Origin: Williamsia sp. 1135
GTDB taxonomy: Bacteria > Actinomycetota > Actinomycetes > Mycobacteriales > Mycobacteriaceae
Direction: 5' to 3'
DNA length: 64,000 nt
Assembly: GCF_002095395.1 (NCBI RefSeq)
Contig: NZ_MJEI01000104.1
Location: 1 to 64,000, forward strand
Shown here: positions 17,078 to 25,508 of the stretch, one piece after another
Position numbering within the stretch: the stretch's first letter is position 1
How the letters are laid out: every line of letters begins with the position of its first letter
Notes under the pieces: generated by a model
The model's input: only the letters and a program-made list of their open reading frames with translations
Database searches by the model: none
What the model was told of the DNA's origin: nothing
Program-made: the position numbers and the translations under genes

Positions 17078-18150
17078 CAGGCACCTGCCTTCTGGAGGGT
17101 CTCCGAGAGTTCGTAGAGGCCGCCGAGGTCCACGCCGTCGTCGAAGTTCGGCAACACCAGCTTGTCCTTGTGCATCGAGTCCAGGTCGGCTCCCGCCTCG
17201 ACCTGCGCTTGCACCCGGCTCGCGTGCTCGATGGTCTCGGTGAGCAATCCCTCGAAATCGGCCTCGGTGATGGTCAGTCCTGAGGTGTCGAGGTGGCGTC
17301 GAAGCTCTGCGGCGTCGATGACCCCGTCGGCGATGTCGGCGATCGAATCGGCAGGCAGGTGCTGCGGCGAGACGCGGTTGATGATGAGCGAACCGATGGT
17401 CAGGTCCTTGCTCTCCAACTCCGTCACCGCCTCGATGGTCTCCTGGATCGGCATCGCCTCGAGCAGGGTGACCAGATGGACGACGGTGTCGGGCGAGTGC
17501 AGCAGCTTGACGACGCCATCACTCTGATTGCGCAGCGGACCGGTCTTGGTCAGATCCGCCATGGCCTTGGTGACATCGAGGAAGTTGCCGATCCTCCCGG
17601 TCGGTGGTGCGTCGACGACGACCGCGTCGTAGACACGCTTGCCCTTCTTGTCGACGCGGACCACGGTCTCCTTGATCTTTCCCGTCACCAGAACATCGCG
17701 AAGCCCCGGCGCGACGGTCGTGACGAAGTCGATCGCACCGATCCGGCGCATGGCCCGGCCGGCGAATCCCAGGTTGTAGAACATGTCGAGGTACTCCAGC
17801 AGGGCATGCTCGATGTCGATGGCTAGCGCCGACACCTGCCCGCCACCCTCGGCCGTGGCCACCTTGGTTTCTGTCGGGGCCAGCGGGGGGACGTCGAAGA
17901 TCTGGGCGATGCCCTGGCGACCCTCGCACTCGATGAGGAGGACTTTCTTCCCGTCGGCCGCGAGCGCAAGCGCCAGCGCGGCAGCGACCGTGGTTTTCCC
18001 GGTCCCACCCTTGCCGGACACGAAATGCAAACGTGCTTTTTTGGCCGCGTCGGGCCAGGTATAGCCCGGAGGCTCGTCTTGGGTCACACCGCTCACCATA
18101 TCCACCGGATTCGACCTGTAGACCTCAGACGGCATTGTTGCTTCGGTCAC
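17077..18150 (-). CDS. ArsA/GET3-family ATPase, first of a pair (Rv3679 homologue)
   Basis: The 357-residue ATPase has the P-loop [19 protein letters not shown] near residue 44, a switch I region [20 protein letters not shown] and the switch II motif [18 protein letters not shown]. It is the partner of the next ATPase (overlap at 17077) and probably forms a heteromer with it. The GTG at 18150 has AGAGG upstream, but internal starts at 18135 (ATG) or 18099 are possible because the first 40 residues are not part of the ATPase fold. It is divergent from the DUF4177 gene 37 bases away. Confidence 0.88.
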   Translation of the reverse strand: MTEATMPSEVYRSNPVDMVSGVTQDEPPGYTWPDAAKKARLHFVSGKGGTGKTTVAAALALALAADGKKVLLIECEGRQGIAQIFDVPPLAPTETKVATAEGGGQVSALAIDIEHALLEYLDMFYNLGFAGRAMRRIGAIDFVTTVAPGLRDVLVTGKIKETVVRVDKKGKRVYDAVVVDAPPTGRIGNFLDVTKAMADLTKTGPLRNQSDGVVKLLHSPDTVVHLVTLLEAMPIQETIEAVTELESKDLTIGSLIINRVSPQHLPADSIADIADGVIDAAELRRHLDTSGLTITEADFEGLLTETIEHASRVQAQVEAGADLDSMHKDKLVLPNFDDGVDLGGLYELSETLQKAGA

Positions 18151-18187
18151 CTCTGGCGTGCGGATACGTAGCGGTTAGGCTACTGAC

Positions 18188-18352
18188 ATGAGTGAGACAA
18201 CCGCTTGGGAGTACGTCACCGTTCCGCTGCTTACGCACGCCACCAAACAGATCCTCGATCAGTGGGGTGCCGACGGCTGGGAGCTGGTGAGCGTGCTGCC
18301 GGGCCCCACCGGCGAACAGCATGTCGCCTACCTCAAACGCGCAAAGGGCTGA
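18188..18352 (+). CDS. Small DUF4177-type protein (Rv3678A homologue)
   Basis: This 54-residue open frame starts at the ATG 18188 (MSETTAWEYVTVPLLTHATK) and ends at the TGA 18350-18352. The phrase ILDQWGADGWELVSVLPGP is the DUF4177 signature (WGxxGWELV). A TAGGCT -10-like hexamer 6-11 bases before the ATG suggests a leaderless transcript. It is followed after 7 bases by the RidA gene, so the two are cotranscribed. M. tuberculosis has a small gene at the same place. Function unknown. Confidence 0.88.
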   Translation: MSETTAWEYVTVPLLTHATKQILDQWGADGWELVSVLPGPTGEQHVAYLKRAKG

Positions 18353-18359
18353 TCGAACC

Positions 18360-18824
18360 ATGACGTGGTCGGAGCGACTGACCGAACTGAACATCGTGCT
18401 CCCCAAGGTGGTGGCACCGCTGGCGTCGTATGTGCCTGCTGTGCAGACCGGCAATCTGGTCTACACCTCGGGACAGCTGCCGATCCTCGGTGGCGAGCTG
18501 ACCGTGCACGGCAAGGTGTCCGAGGGCGCCGAAGGTGTGGTGCGTCCTGACGAGGCCACCGAGGCGGCCCGGATCGCCGCGCTCAACGCGCTGGCCGCGA
18601 TCGACGGACTGGTCGGGATCGACTCGGTCAAGCGCATCGTCAAGGTCGTCGGCTACGTGGCGTCGGCTCCGGGTTTCACCGGCCAGCCGCAGGTCATCAA
18701 CGGAGCGTCGAACCTGCTGGGTGAGATCTTCGGCGAAGCAGGTAACCATGCCCGAGCTGCCGTCGGCGTCGCCGAACTGCCGCTGGGTGCGCCGGTCGAG
18801 GTCGAACTGATCGTCGAGGTCTAG
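18360..18824 (+). CDS. RidA / YjgF-family protein (Rv3678c homologue)
   Basis: RidA proteins hydrolyse reactive enamine/imine intermediates made by PLP enzymes, or have related roles. The 154-residue product shows the family phrases [35 protein letters not shown] and [20 protein letters not shown]; the last has the arginine (ARAAVG) that binds substrate carboxylate in the family. Start at the ATG 18360, 7 bases after the DUF4177 stop. It converges with hypB, only 8 bases apart. Confidence 0.9.
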   Translation: MTWSERLTELNIVLPKVVAPLASYVPAVQTGNLVYTSGQLPILGGELTVHGKVSEGAEGVVRPDEATEAARIAALNALAAIDGLVGIDSVKRIVKVVGYVASAPGFTGQPQVINGASNLLGEIFGEAGNHARAAVGVAELPLGAPVEVELIVEV

Positions 18825-18832
18825 AGCCGGTC

Positions 18833-19597
18833 TCAGCGGGTGAGGAGCCCGCTGAGCCAGCGGTACCACTGGTCGAGTCCCTCACCGGTCTTGGCGCTGA
18901 CCGGGATCACCCGCGCCGCCGGGTTGGTCTGGGCGATGTTGTCGAGGAAATCCTGCATCTCGACGTCCAGGTGGGGGAGCAGGTCGATCTTGTTGAGCAG
19001 CACCACATGTACCCGGCCGAACATCAGCGGGTACTTCAGCGGTTTGTCCTCGCCCTCGGTCACCGAGTAGACCATCACCCGGGCGTGCTCTCCCACATCG
19101 AACTCCGCGGGGCACACCAGGTTTCCGACGTTCTCGATGATCACCAGGTCGAGCTCGGCCAGCTCGAGATCCTGCAGGGCCCGGTTCACCATCGGCGCAT
19201 CGAGGTGGCACTCGCCGCCGAAACCCTGATCGGTGTTGATCAGTGAGACCTGAGCGCCCTTGTCGGCCAACCGAACCGCATCGAGATCGGTGGCGATGTC
19301 GCCTTCGATGACCCCGACGCGCACCGAATCCCGCAAAGCGTCGAGGGTCTTCGAGAGGATTGCGGTCTTCCCGGATCCGGGCGAACTCATTAGATTCACC
19401 GCCTGCACCCCGGCACCCGCGAATGCGGTGCGGTTGAGGTCGGCGCGGACATCGTTCTCGGTGAAGATGGCTTCGAGTACATCGACCCGCTCGGCGCCGG
19501 TGTCGTAGCCACTGTGGTCCCCGTGATCGTGGGTGTGACCATGTGTCGACCCATCGGCGTGGGTGTGCGGCTCGTCGTGACGGTGGAATCGGCCCAT
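18833..19597 (-). CDS. hypB: HypB, nickel-inserting GTPase for hydrogenase maturation
   Basis: HypB delivers nickel to NiFe hydrogenases using GTP. The N-terminal 35 residues are rich in histidine (HDEPHTHADGSTHGHTHDHG), a nickel store seen in many HypB proteins. The GTPase shows the P-loop SSPGSGKTAIL, EGDIATDLD, the metal-site region GGECHLD, ENVGNLVCPAEFD and the base-specificity motif NKIDLLP. Start chosen at ATG 19597 (MGRFHRHDE); the frame extends upstream without support. No other hyp or hydrogenase gene is in the window, so it is an orphan here; a partner cluster elsewhere, or urease service, is possible. Confidence 0.92.
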   Translation of the reverse strand: MGRFHRHDEPHTHADGSTHGHTHDHGDHSGYDTGAERVDVLEAIFTENDVRADLNRTAFAGAGVQAVNLMSSPGSGKTAILSKTLDALRDSVRVGVIEGDIATDLDAVRLADKGAQVSLINTDQGFGGECHLDAPMVNRALQDLELAELDLVIIENVGNLVCPAEFDVGEHARVMVYSVTEGEDKPLKYPLMFGRVHVVLLNKIDLLPHLDVEMQDFLDNIAQTNPAARVIPVSAKTGEGLDQWYRWLSGLLTR

Positions 19598-19641
19598 ACC
19601 GAATGGTAGTTCGCGCCCGTTGCCCGAGCGTCCCGATCGAG

Positions 19642-20514
19642 TCAAGCCCTGGGTGGAGGTTCCGGTAGATCCATCGCCGCGAGGCGGGTCGGATCGAGCA
19701 AGGCGACGACGTCGGCCAGCCGGCCATCGACAACGTTGCACGCCATGACGCTGACGGGTTTGCCCTTCGGTCCCCACACCAGGATCCCGGGCTCTCCGTT
19801 GACCAGGACGCGTTGTGCGACCACATCTGCACGGAGCCCATCCGAGATCGCGCCGATGACTGCGGCGGCCCCTTGCTTGGTGACCACACCACGCGGCGTA
19901 CGGGTACGCCAGGTGACGTCGGGATCGAGGAGCTTCACGAGCGCATCGAAGTCCCCGCCCCTCGCGGCCACCAGGAACGCATCGACCACCTCGCGCTGTT
20001 GACGCCTTCTGCCAGTCGGATGATCGGCGCCCTTCACCTTTTGGCGCGCGCGACTGGCGAGCATCTTGGTGGCGTTCGTCGACCGTCCGATGATCTCGCC
20101 GATCTCCGCGAACGGCACCGCGAACATGTCGTGCAACACAAACGCCAAGCGCTCCTCGGGCTTCAGGGATCCCAGTACCACCAGCAGGGCCAAGCCGACC
20201 GATTCCGCCAGCATCGCGTTGTCCTCAGGCGCGTCGTCGTCGGTCACCAGGGCGTCGAGAAGGTAGTCGTCGTAAAGGGGTGAGGGCCTGCTCTGACGCG
20301 ATCGCAGCATGTCGATGCACACGCGGCCCACCACTGTGGTCAGCCAACCCGGGACGTTCGTCAGCGACTCGTGGTCCTGCCGAGCCAATCGGAACCACGT
20401 CTCTTGCACCGCGTCCTCGGCGTCAGCGCGTGACCCGAGTATCCGCTGCGCGACCGTCGTCAGGCGCCCGCGCTCGTCCTCGAATGCGCCGGCCAGGTTC
20501 ATGTCAGGAGTCAT
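19642..20514 (-). CDS. ECF sigma factor, SigJ/ECF41-like with SnoaL C-terminal domain
   Basis: The 290-residue sigma factor has region 2 (EDAVQETWFRLARQD ... GWLTTVVGRVCIDMLRSR), region 4 (LKPEERLAFVLHDMFAVPF, AEIGEIIGRSTNATKMLASRA) and a C-terminal SnoaL-like domain (about 180-285). In this group the fused domain replaces a separate anti-sigma factor. ATG 20514 is used. The gene faces away from a DoxX-family gene 81 bases off; ECF41-type sigma factors often sit next to such a target. The gap has a loosely matching element (TGTCGCC, then CGACG about 17 bases later), which I only suggest as a promoter. Confidence 0.88.
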   Translation of the reverse strand: MTPDMNLAGAFEDERGRLTTVAQRILGSRADAEDAVQETWFRLARQDHESLTNVPGWLTTVVGRVCIDMLRSRQSRPSPLYDDYLLDALVTDDDAPEDNAMLAESVGLALLVVLGSLKPEERLAFVLHDMFAVPFAEIGEIIGRSTNATKMLASRARQKVKGADHPTGRRRQQREVVDAFLVAARGGDFDALVKLLDPDVTWRTRTPRGVVTKQGAAAVIGAISDGLRADVVAQRVLVNGEPGILVWGPKGKPVSVMACNVVDGRLADVVALLDPTRLAAMDLPEPPPRA

Positions 20515-20595
20515 GTTGGTTACCTTCTGTCGCCGTGATCCGTCACTGATACGACGAGCCCGACACCGAAGAGGTAACACGATGAAGGAGCATTT

Positions 20596-20979
20596 GTGAA
20601 CGCGACACTGTGGGTCATGGCGATTGTGCTGTCGCTGGCGTTTCTGGTCGGCGGGGCAAGCCAGCTGGTGATGAGCAAGGAAAAGTATCGATCGCTCGGC
20701 GAGAGCCAGCACTGGGTGGACGATTTCGGTGCCGGTCACATCAAGGTCATCGGCGTCATCAAGGTGATCGGCGCGCTGGGACTGGTGCTGCCGGCCGCTG
20801 TCGGTCTTGCGCCCTGGGTGGTCCCCTTGGCCGCATCGGGCCTGATGCTGGTGATGGCCGGGGCCGCGACCACCCGATTTCGTCGCGACGAGTGGCAGCT
20901 GATGGTCGGAGACGTGATCTTCCTGTCCCTGTTCGCCTTCCTGGCGTGGGGTCGCTTCGGCCTTGAACCCCTCACGTGA
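20596..20979 (+). CDS. DoxX-like membrane protein
   Basis: A 127-residue protein with four hydrophobic helices (LWVMAIVLSLAFLVGGASQL; HIKVIGVIKVIGALGLVL; LAPWVVPLAASGLMLVMAG; VGDVIFLSLFAFLAWG), matching the DoxX-like family. The GTG at 20596 follows GAAGGAG at good distance. As the divergent neighbour of a SigJ/ECF41-like sigma factor it is the likely target of that sigma factor. DoxX proteins are linked to redox homeostasis at the membrane in mycobacteria, but no activity can be read from this sequence. Confidence 0.82.
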   Translation: MNATLWVMAIVLSLAFLVGGASQLVMSKEKYRSLGESQHWVDDFGAGHIKVIGVIKVIGALGLVLPAAVGLAPWVVPLAASGLMLVMAGAATTRFRRDEWQLMVGDVIFLSLFAFLAWGRFGLEPLT

Positions 20980-21071
20980 ACGTGATGGAGAGCCGCATGT
21001 GAATAGGGTGGGACGTACCGACGTGCAACTCGATCCGGGACCCGACGTCGACTGTGGTGAGGAGGAGCCGT

Positions 21072-22274
21072 GTGTCGATCGGCCCTGCGGGCGGAGCGAT
21101 GACTGAGTCGGCGAAGCGATGGGCGGAGAGCGGATTGGCCCACCTGACGGGGGAACCCGACGGCCCACCCGACTTCTCGCGTTCGCGGATCCTGGAGCAT
21201 GCCGACCAGGCTGCAGCGCCGTTCGGGGTCGACGCGGCACTGCTCCTCGCAGGTCGAGCGGGATTGACCGGCACCTCGCGCGGGGGCCGGACATCGGTCG
21301 GCGGCAGCACCCGGTTGATCCGCTGCCGCGACAACTGGTGCGTGTTCACGCTCGCGCGGCCGAGCGATCTCGACGTCATCGGTGCGTTGCTCGAGACGGG
21401 TGAACCGATCGACGACCCGTGGCGGATGCTCGCCGACGCGGCCGCGGAGCACGAAGCCGCCGAACTCGTCGAACGCGGACGCCTGCTGGGGATGCCGTGC
21501 GCGGTCCTGGACTCGCATGCCGGAAAACCTATTGTCGCGCAGCGGCTCTGGTCCACCCGTGCGGCCCGTCCGATTGATTCCGGGCTCCTGGTGGTCGACC
21601 TGTCCGCGATGTGGGCGGGACCGCTGTGCGGGCAGTTGCTGCGCGGGCTCGGTGCCACCGTCATCAAGGTGGAGAGCCCCGACCGCCCTGACGGCGCTCG
21701 CTACGGGAACGCAGACTTCTTCGAATGGATGAACGGCGGCAAGCTGCAGTTCTCGGCGCCGGTGTCGAGCGAGTCCCCGGTGCTCGCGGCGTTGCTCGAC
21801 GTCGCGGATGTGGTGATCGAGGCATCGCGACCCCGCGCGCTCGAGCAGGCGGGTCTGGCCGCTGTCACCCGCGCGCCACGGTCCGGGCGGGTCTGGGTGC
21901 GGATCACGGGCTACGGCGCCGGGCACAACGTGCGCGACCGCGTCGCTTTCGGTGACGACGCCGCAGTGGCGGGTGGTTTGGTGGGGGCCGGTACGCATGG
22001 CCCGATCTTCTGCGGCGACGCCGTCGCCGATCCGTTGACCGGACTCGAGGCAGCGCACGCCGTCCTCGAGTCGCTGGGTCGAGGCGGCGGTGAGGTCCTC
22101 GACGTCGCGATGGCAGGCGTGGCCGCGCGCTACGCAGCGATCCCACTCGCAACGGCGGGGTCGGACACCGCGGTCAGTGCGCCACCGGTTCCGGCAATTG
22201 TTCGGCATCCGGTGGAAAAGGTTGATGCGCACCGGGTTCGGCAGCTGATCGATGAGCGGACCGGCTTGTGCTGA
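21072..22274 (+). CDS. CaiB/BaiF-type CoA-transferase family protein
   Basis: The second half has the CaiB family core: LLVVDLSAMWAGPLCGQLL followed by GATVIKVESPDRPDG and EWMNGGK, i.e. the Rossmann CoA-binding entry that normally stands at the N-terminus. Here it is preceded by about 175 residues (AESGLAHLTGEPDGPP ... LARPSDLDVIGALLETG) that match the smaller domain, so the domain order is rearranged relative to classic family members. I use the GTG at 21072 after GGAGGAG; ATG 21099 is an alternative. It overlaps the amidohydrolase gene, indicating one operon. Acyl substrates are unknown. Confidence 0.82.
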   Translation: MSIGPAGGAMTESAKRWAESGLAHLTGEPDGPPDFSRSRILEHADQAAAPFGVDAALLLAGRAGLTGTSRGGRTSVGGSTRLIRCRDNWCVFTLARPSDLDVIGALLETGEPIDDPWRMLADAAAEHEAAELVERGRLLGMPCAVLDSHAGKPIVAQRLWSTRAARPIDSGLLVVDLSAMWAGPLCGQLLRGLGATVIKVESPDRPDGARYGNADFFEWMNGGKLQFSAPVSSESPVLAALLDVADVVIEASRPRALEQAGLAAVTRAPRSGRVWVRITGYGAGHNVRDRVAFGDDAAVAGGLVGAGTHGPIFCGDAVADPLTGLEAAHAVLESLGRGGGEVLDVAMAGVAARYAAIPLATAGSDTAVSAPPVPAIVRHPVEKVDAHRVRQLIDERTGLC

Positions 22275-23604
22275 TCAGCAACGCGAGAGCGATCACCGGC
22301 GAGACCGTCTCGATTCGTACCGAGCGTGATGCAATCCGGGAGGTCGGCGCCTGTCTGGAAGCGCAGAGCGGAGAAGATGTCGTCGACCTTGCGGGCGGCA
22401 CCGTGATCCCCGGATTACATGATCACCATGTGCACCTGCGGGCAGTGGCTGCTGCGGCCGACTCGGTGTCGGTCGGGCCGCCCGCCGTCGCCGATGCGGA
22501 TGCGTTGCGGCGCGTGCTGCGTGCCGCCCAGCCCCGGCAGGACGGCTGGATCAGGGCGGTCGGCTACCACGACAGTGTTGCCGGTGACCTCGACCGGCAT
22601 TACCTGGATGACGTGATTGCGACTGTGCCGCTGCGTGTTCAGCACCGCAGTGGGGCGATGTGGATAGTGAACTCGGCCGGACTCGTCGAGCTCGGCCGAC
22701 CGGACCATCCGACCGGGCGACTCTTCCGCGAAGATGCGGAGATTGCTGCTTCGACGGTGCCCGAACCGGTCGATTTCGCGTCCGTCAGTGCCCGTCTGAG
22801 TGCTTACGGGGTGGTCGGGGTGACCGAAGCAACGCCTGATCTCACTGCAACCGAGCTTGATTCGTTCGAGGTGGCGGTGCGCAGCGGCCGGTTACGACAA
22901 CGGGTGCTGGTGCTGTCGCAGGACGCGGGTCACGGGGCTTTGGAGTTCGGCCCCATCAAACGCATTCTGGACGACGACACCCTCGACCTCGACGCCATCA
23001 CCGCATGGATCAGACGCTGCCACGGCAGCGGGGTCGCGGTGGCGATGCACTGCGTGACGGTGGTTCAACTGGTGGTGGCGGTGGCAGCCCTGCGCACTGC
23101 GGGATCGGCCGTGGGGGACCGGATCGAGCCCTTTGCCATGGTTCCCGAGGAGATGATCGACGATCTGGTTGACCTCGGGGTCACGGTGGTCACCCAACCC
23201 AACTTCGTCGCCGAGCGCGGCGAGCAGTACCTGCAGGACATTCCGGCCGCCGACCTTCCGCAACTGTGGCGGCTGGCCAGTCTTCAGCGTGCCGGGGTCG
23301 CGGTGGCCGGAGGCACCGACGCCCCCTTCGGCGACCTCGACCCCTGGGCCTGCATGCGGGCGGCCCGCGACCGTCTCTGCACCTCCGGGGCCGGATTGTC
23401 GCTGCCGGAACGAGTCTCGGCTCGCGCTGCGCTCGGCCTGTTCCTCGGTGAACCCCTCACGCCCGCCCGCCCCGGGTACTTGCGCCCGGTGCGCGTGCCG
23501 ACCTCACCCTGCTGTCCGAGCCGCCGGCCGTCGTTCTCGGTGAACTGTCCGCAGAAGCGGTTGCCGGCACCGTGATCGGCGGCGTGCCGCACCTGAACGA
23601 CTGA
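22268..23604 (+). pseudogene. Amidohydrolase 3 family gene with a 3' frameshift
   Basis: The main frame (GTG 22268, overlapping the CoA-transferase stop) encodes a metal-dependent hydrolase: PGLHDHHVHLRA (HxH), a late VAMHCVT and the ligand aspartate in AGGTDAPFGDLDPW. It stays good to residues GEPLTPARP and then reads an arginine/serine-rich tail to a stop at 23575. In the next frame the expected ending appears: PGARADLTLLSEPP, AVVLGELSAEAV and GGVPHLND with TGA at 23602-23604. The shift lies between about 23452 and 23487, in a C/G-run (CCCGCCCGCCCCGGG). It may be a real mutation or a base-calling error; with one base changed the gene would be complete. Confidence 0.8.
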
Positions 23605-23619
23605 TCGCCGGGACGCCAC

Positions 23620-24591
23620 TCAGTCCTCGATCGAATCGATCAGACCCCAGTCGAGCGCAGTGTTCGCGTCGACCCGTCGGCCGCTCAGCACCAGGAAAGC
23701 TGTGCGCCATCGCCCGATTCGGCGAGGGATGCTGACGGTGCCGCCTGCGCCGGGGAGCAAACCCAACCGGAGTTCGGGTAGTCCGAAGATGGTGTCGGGA
23801 TGCGCGCTCACGCGAGGGCAGAAGGACGCCATCTCCAGCCCGCTCCCGAGCACTGCTCCGTGCACTCGGGCCCGGAAGTTCGGTCCGAGTCGCTCTGCCA
23901 CGGCGTCGAGGAGCAACCCCGGACTGTGCCGGGTCCGTGCGATATGCGAGTTCGCGGGATCGGTGAACGTGCCGAACTCCGTGAGATCCCCACCGCTGCA
24001 GAACGATTTACCCTGCCCGCTGAGCGTCACCGTGTCGAGGGTGGGGTCGGCGAGAGCCACGGTCAGCGCGTCGATCAACCCTGCGCGCAACGCATTGCTG
24101 AACGCGTTGTGCCTCGCAGGCCGGTTGAAGCTGATCGCGAGCGACGATCCGCCTCGATCGAGCAGTACCGGATCATCTTGGATGTGCATTTCACGGGGGC
24201 CCTGGCCGGCGAGCCATTCTATGAACTCCGGTCCGGCCTGCAGGGTCGAATAAGCCAGCGATTCGGTGATCAGGCCGCTCAGGGTCCCGGCCCGGGCGGA
24301 GTCGGCACGCAACACGTCATCGCAGACCGCCGCTGCCAGAGGGCGGCTGGCCACGTTCTCGGTGATGGCGGCGACGGCCGAATCGATCGAATCGACCTGG
24401 ACCACCCGCCGGTCCGCGGTGGGCTCTTCAGTCAGCGTGAAGGTCGCGTGGTCGAGCCACGGCGCCGCCGATTCCGGCGGTGCGCCGGGACAGAGAGCGA
24501 CGACCACCCCGGGGAGCACATCCTGGGAAGGCGCTTCGAGCGCGGGGTCTGTGAGATCGACGAACATCGGTGTCGCCGGGGAGCCTGACAT
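23620..24591 (-). CDS. Enoyl-CoA hydratase/isomerase family protein with N-terminal extension
   Basis: The C-terminal 190 residues are a crotonase fold: AISFNRPARHNAFS, the oxyanion-hole segments GQGKSFCSGGDL and VHGAVLGSGLEMASFC, and LRLGLLPGAGGTVSIPRRIG. The glutamate of the GxGLE phrase and the E in FGLPELRLGLLPG fit hydratase-type catalysis. About 130 N-terminal residues (MSGSPATPMFVDLTDPALE ...) precede it and are not part of a normal 260-residue hydratase. ATG 24591 is used. It converges with the CoA-transferase/amidohydrolase pair, suggesting a shared acyl-CoA pathway of unknown substrate. Confidence 0.85.
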   Translation of the reverse strand: MSGSPATPMFVDLTDPALEAPSQDVLPGVVVALCPGAPPESAAPWLDHATFTLTEEPTADRRVVQVDSIDSAVAAITENVASRPLAAAVCDDVLRADSARAGTLSGLITESLAYSTLQAGPEFIEWLAGQGPREMHIQDDPVLLDRGGSSLAISFNRPARHNAFSNALRAGLIDALTVALADPTLDTVTLSGQGKSFCSGGDLTEFGTFTDPANSHIARTRHSPGLLLDAVAERLGPNFRARVHGAVLGSGLEMASFCPRVSAHPDTIFGLPELRLGLLPGAGGTVSIPRRIGRWRTAFLVLSGRRVDANTALDWGLIDSIED

Positions 24592-24615
24592 GCTGCTCAC
24601 GCTAGCCTGAGGGGC

Positions 24616-25422
24616 ATGAATGCACCGCAGCATCCTGCCCATGGCGTGGTTCGACCTGTCACCGATTTTGCATCTGTGTTGCTGTGTCACAACCCGGGGA
24701 TGATGACGCTCGACGGCACCAACACCTGGATTCTGCGGGCTCCGGGACAGGACGATTGCGTCGTCGTCGACCCCGGGCCCAAAGGTAAGAAGAAGCACGT
24801 CAAAGCGGTTGCAGCGCAAGGAAACGTGGTCCTCGGACTGATCACCCACCGCCATTACGACCACACGGGTGCGATCAAGTACTTCCGAGAGCAGACCGGA
24901 GCCCCGATCCGGGCGCGGGCCGAGAAGTACACCAAAGGTGCCGCGACGCTGAAAGACCGCGAGGTCATCGAAGCAGCCGGACTGCGGATCACCGTGCTCC
25001 ACACTCCCGGCCACACGGGCGATTCGGTGAGCTTTCTCGTCGAACACGAGGGCCGGAAGGTGATGCTGACGGGGGATACGATCCTCGGCGGCGGGACCAC
25101 AGTGCTCGACCCGAAGGACGGCACACTCCGTGACTACATGAACTCGTTGAACCGCCTCATCGTCGAAGGCGAAGGTGCCGCGCTGCTACCGGGACACGGC
25201 CCTGACCATCCCGACCTGGTCCCGGTCGCCCGGTTCTACAAGAAGCACCGCGAAGATCGCATCGACCAGGTGCGCGCGGCACTCGAGGAACTCGGGGCGT
25301 CACCGGAGACGGTCAAACCGCGAAGAGTGGTCAAGAAGGTCTACGCAGACGTCGACAAGAAGCTGTGGCCCGCGGCCAAGATGTCGGTGAAGACCCAGTT
25401 GGCCTACCTGTCGGACGAATAG
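24616..25422 (+). CDS. Metallo-beta-lactamase-fold hydrolase (Rv3677c homologue)
   Basis: A 268-residue MBL hydrolase of the LACTB2/glyoxalase II-like group. Metal ligands are visible: THRHYDHTG (THxHxDH), the histidine in VLHTPGHTGDS, the aspartate in MLTGDTILGG and the histidine in LLPGHGPDHP. A C-terminal helical region (HREDRIDQVRAALEELG ... AKMSVKTQLAYL) matches the winged-helix tail of this group. GAGGGG precedes the ATG 24616. It is divergent from the hydratase gene (24 bases) and followed by a giant hairpin before crp. Natural substrate unknown. Confidence 0.9.
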   Translation: MNAPQHPAHGVVRPVTDFASVLLCHNPGMMTLDGTNTWILRAPGQDDCVVVDPGPKGKKKHVKAVAAQGNVVLGLITHRHYDHTGAIKYFREQTGAPIRARAEKYTKGAATLKDREVIEAAGLRITVLHTPGHTGDSVSFLVEHEGRKVMLTGDTILGGGTTVLDPKDGTLRDYMNSLNRLIVEGEGAALLPGHGPDHPDLVPVARFYKKHREDRIDQVRAALEELGASPETVKPRRVVKKVYADVDKKLWPAAKMSVKTQLAYLSDE

Positions 25423-25429
25423 CCGCAAA

Positions 25430-25502
25430 CACAAAACCACCCGTTCCGGTCAAACCCAGGGGTTCGCACCTGGAGGGTTTGACCGGAACGGGTGGTTTTG
25501 TG
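25430..25502. terminator. Perfect 28-bp stem-loop between MBL gene and crp
   Basis: Arm 25430-25457 (starting CACAAAACCACCCGTTCCGG) is the exact reverse complement of arm 25475-25502, with a 17-base loop (AGGGGTTCGCACCTGGA). The stem is flanked by A- and T-rich edges on the two strands (CAAAACC / GGTTTTG, then GAAAAA), so it can act as a terminator in both directions for the convergent MBL gene and crp. A 28-bp perfect stem is far longer than termination needs. Confidence 0.85.
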
Positions 25503-25508
25503 AAAAAC

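Noticed and set aside
15983-18150. Arsenic-resistance operon suggested by ArsA-like ATPases
   Set aside because: No ArsB, ArsR, ArsC or ArsD gene and no metal-binding cysteine cluster; the pair is the conserved Rv3679-Rv3680 type.
20736-22232. 498-codon minus-strand frame over the DoxX and CoA-transferase genes
   Set aside because: Low-complexity R/H/P-rich product; overlaps two well-supported genes.
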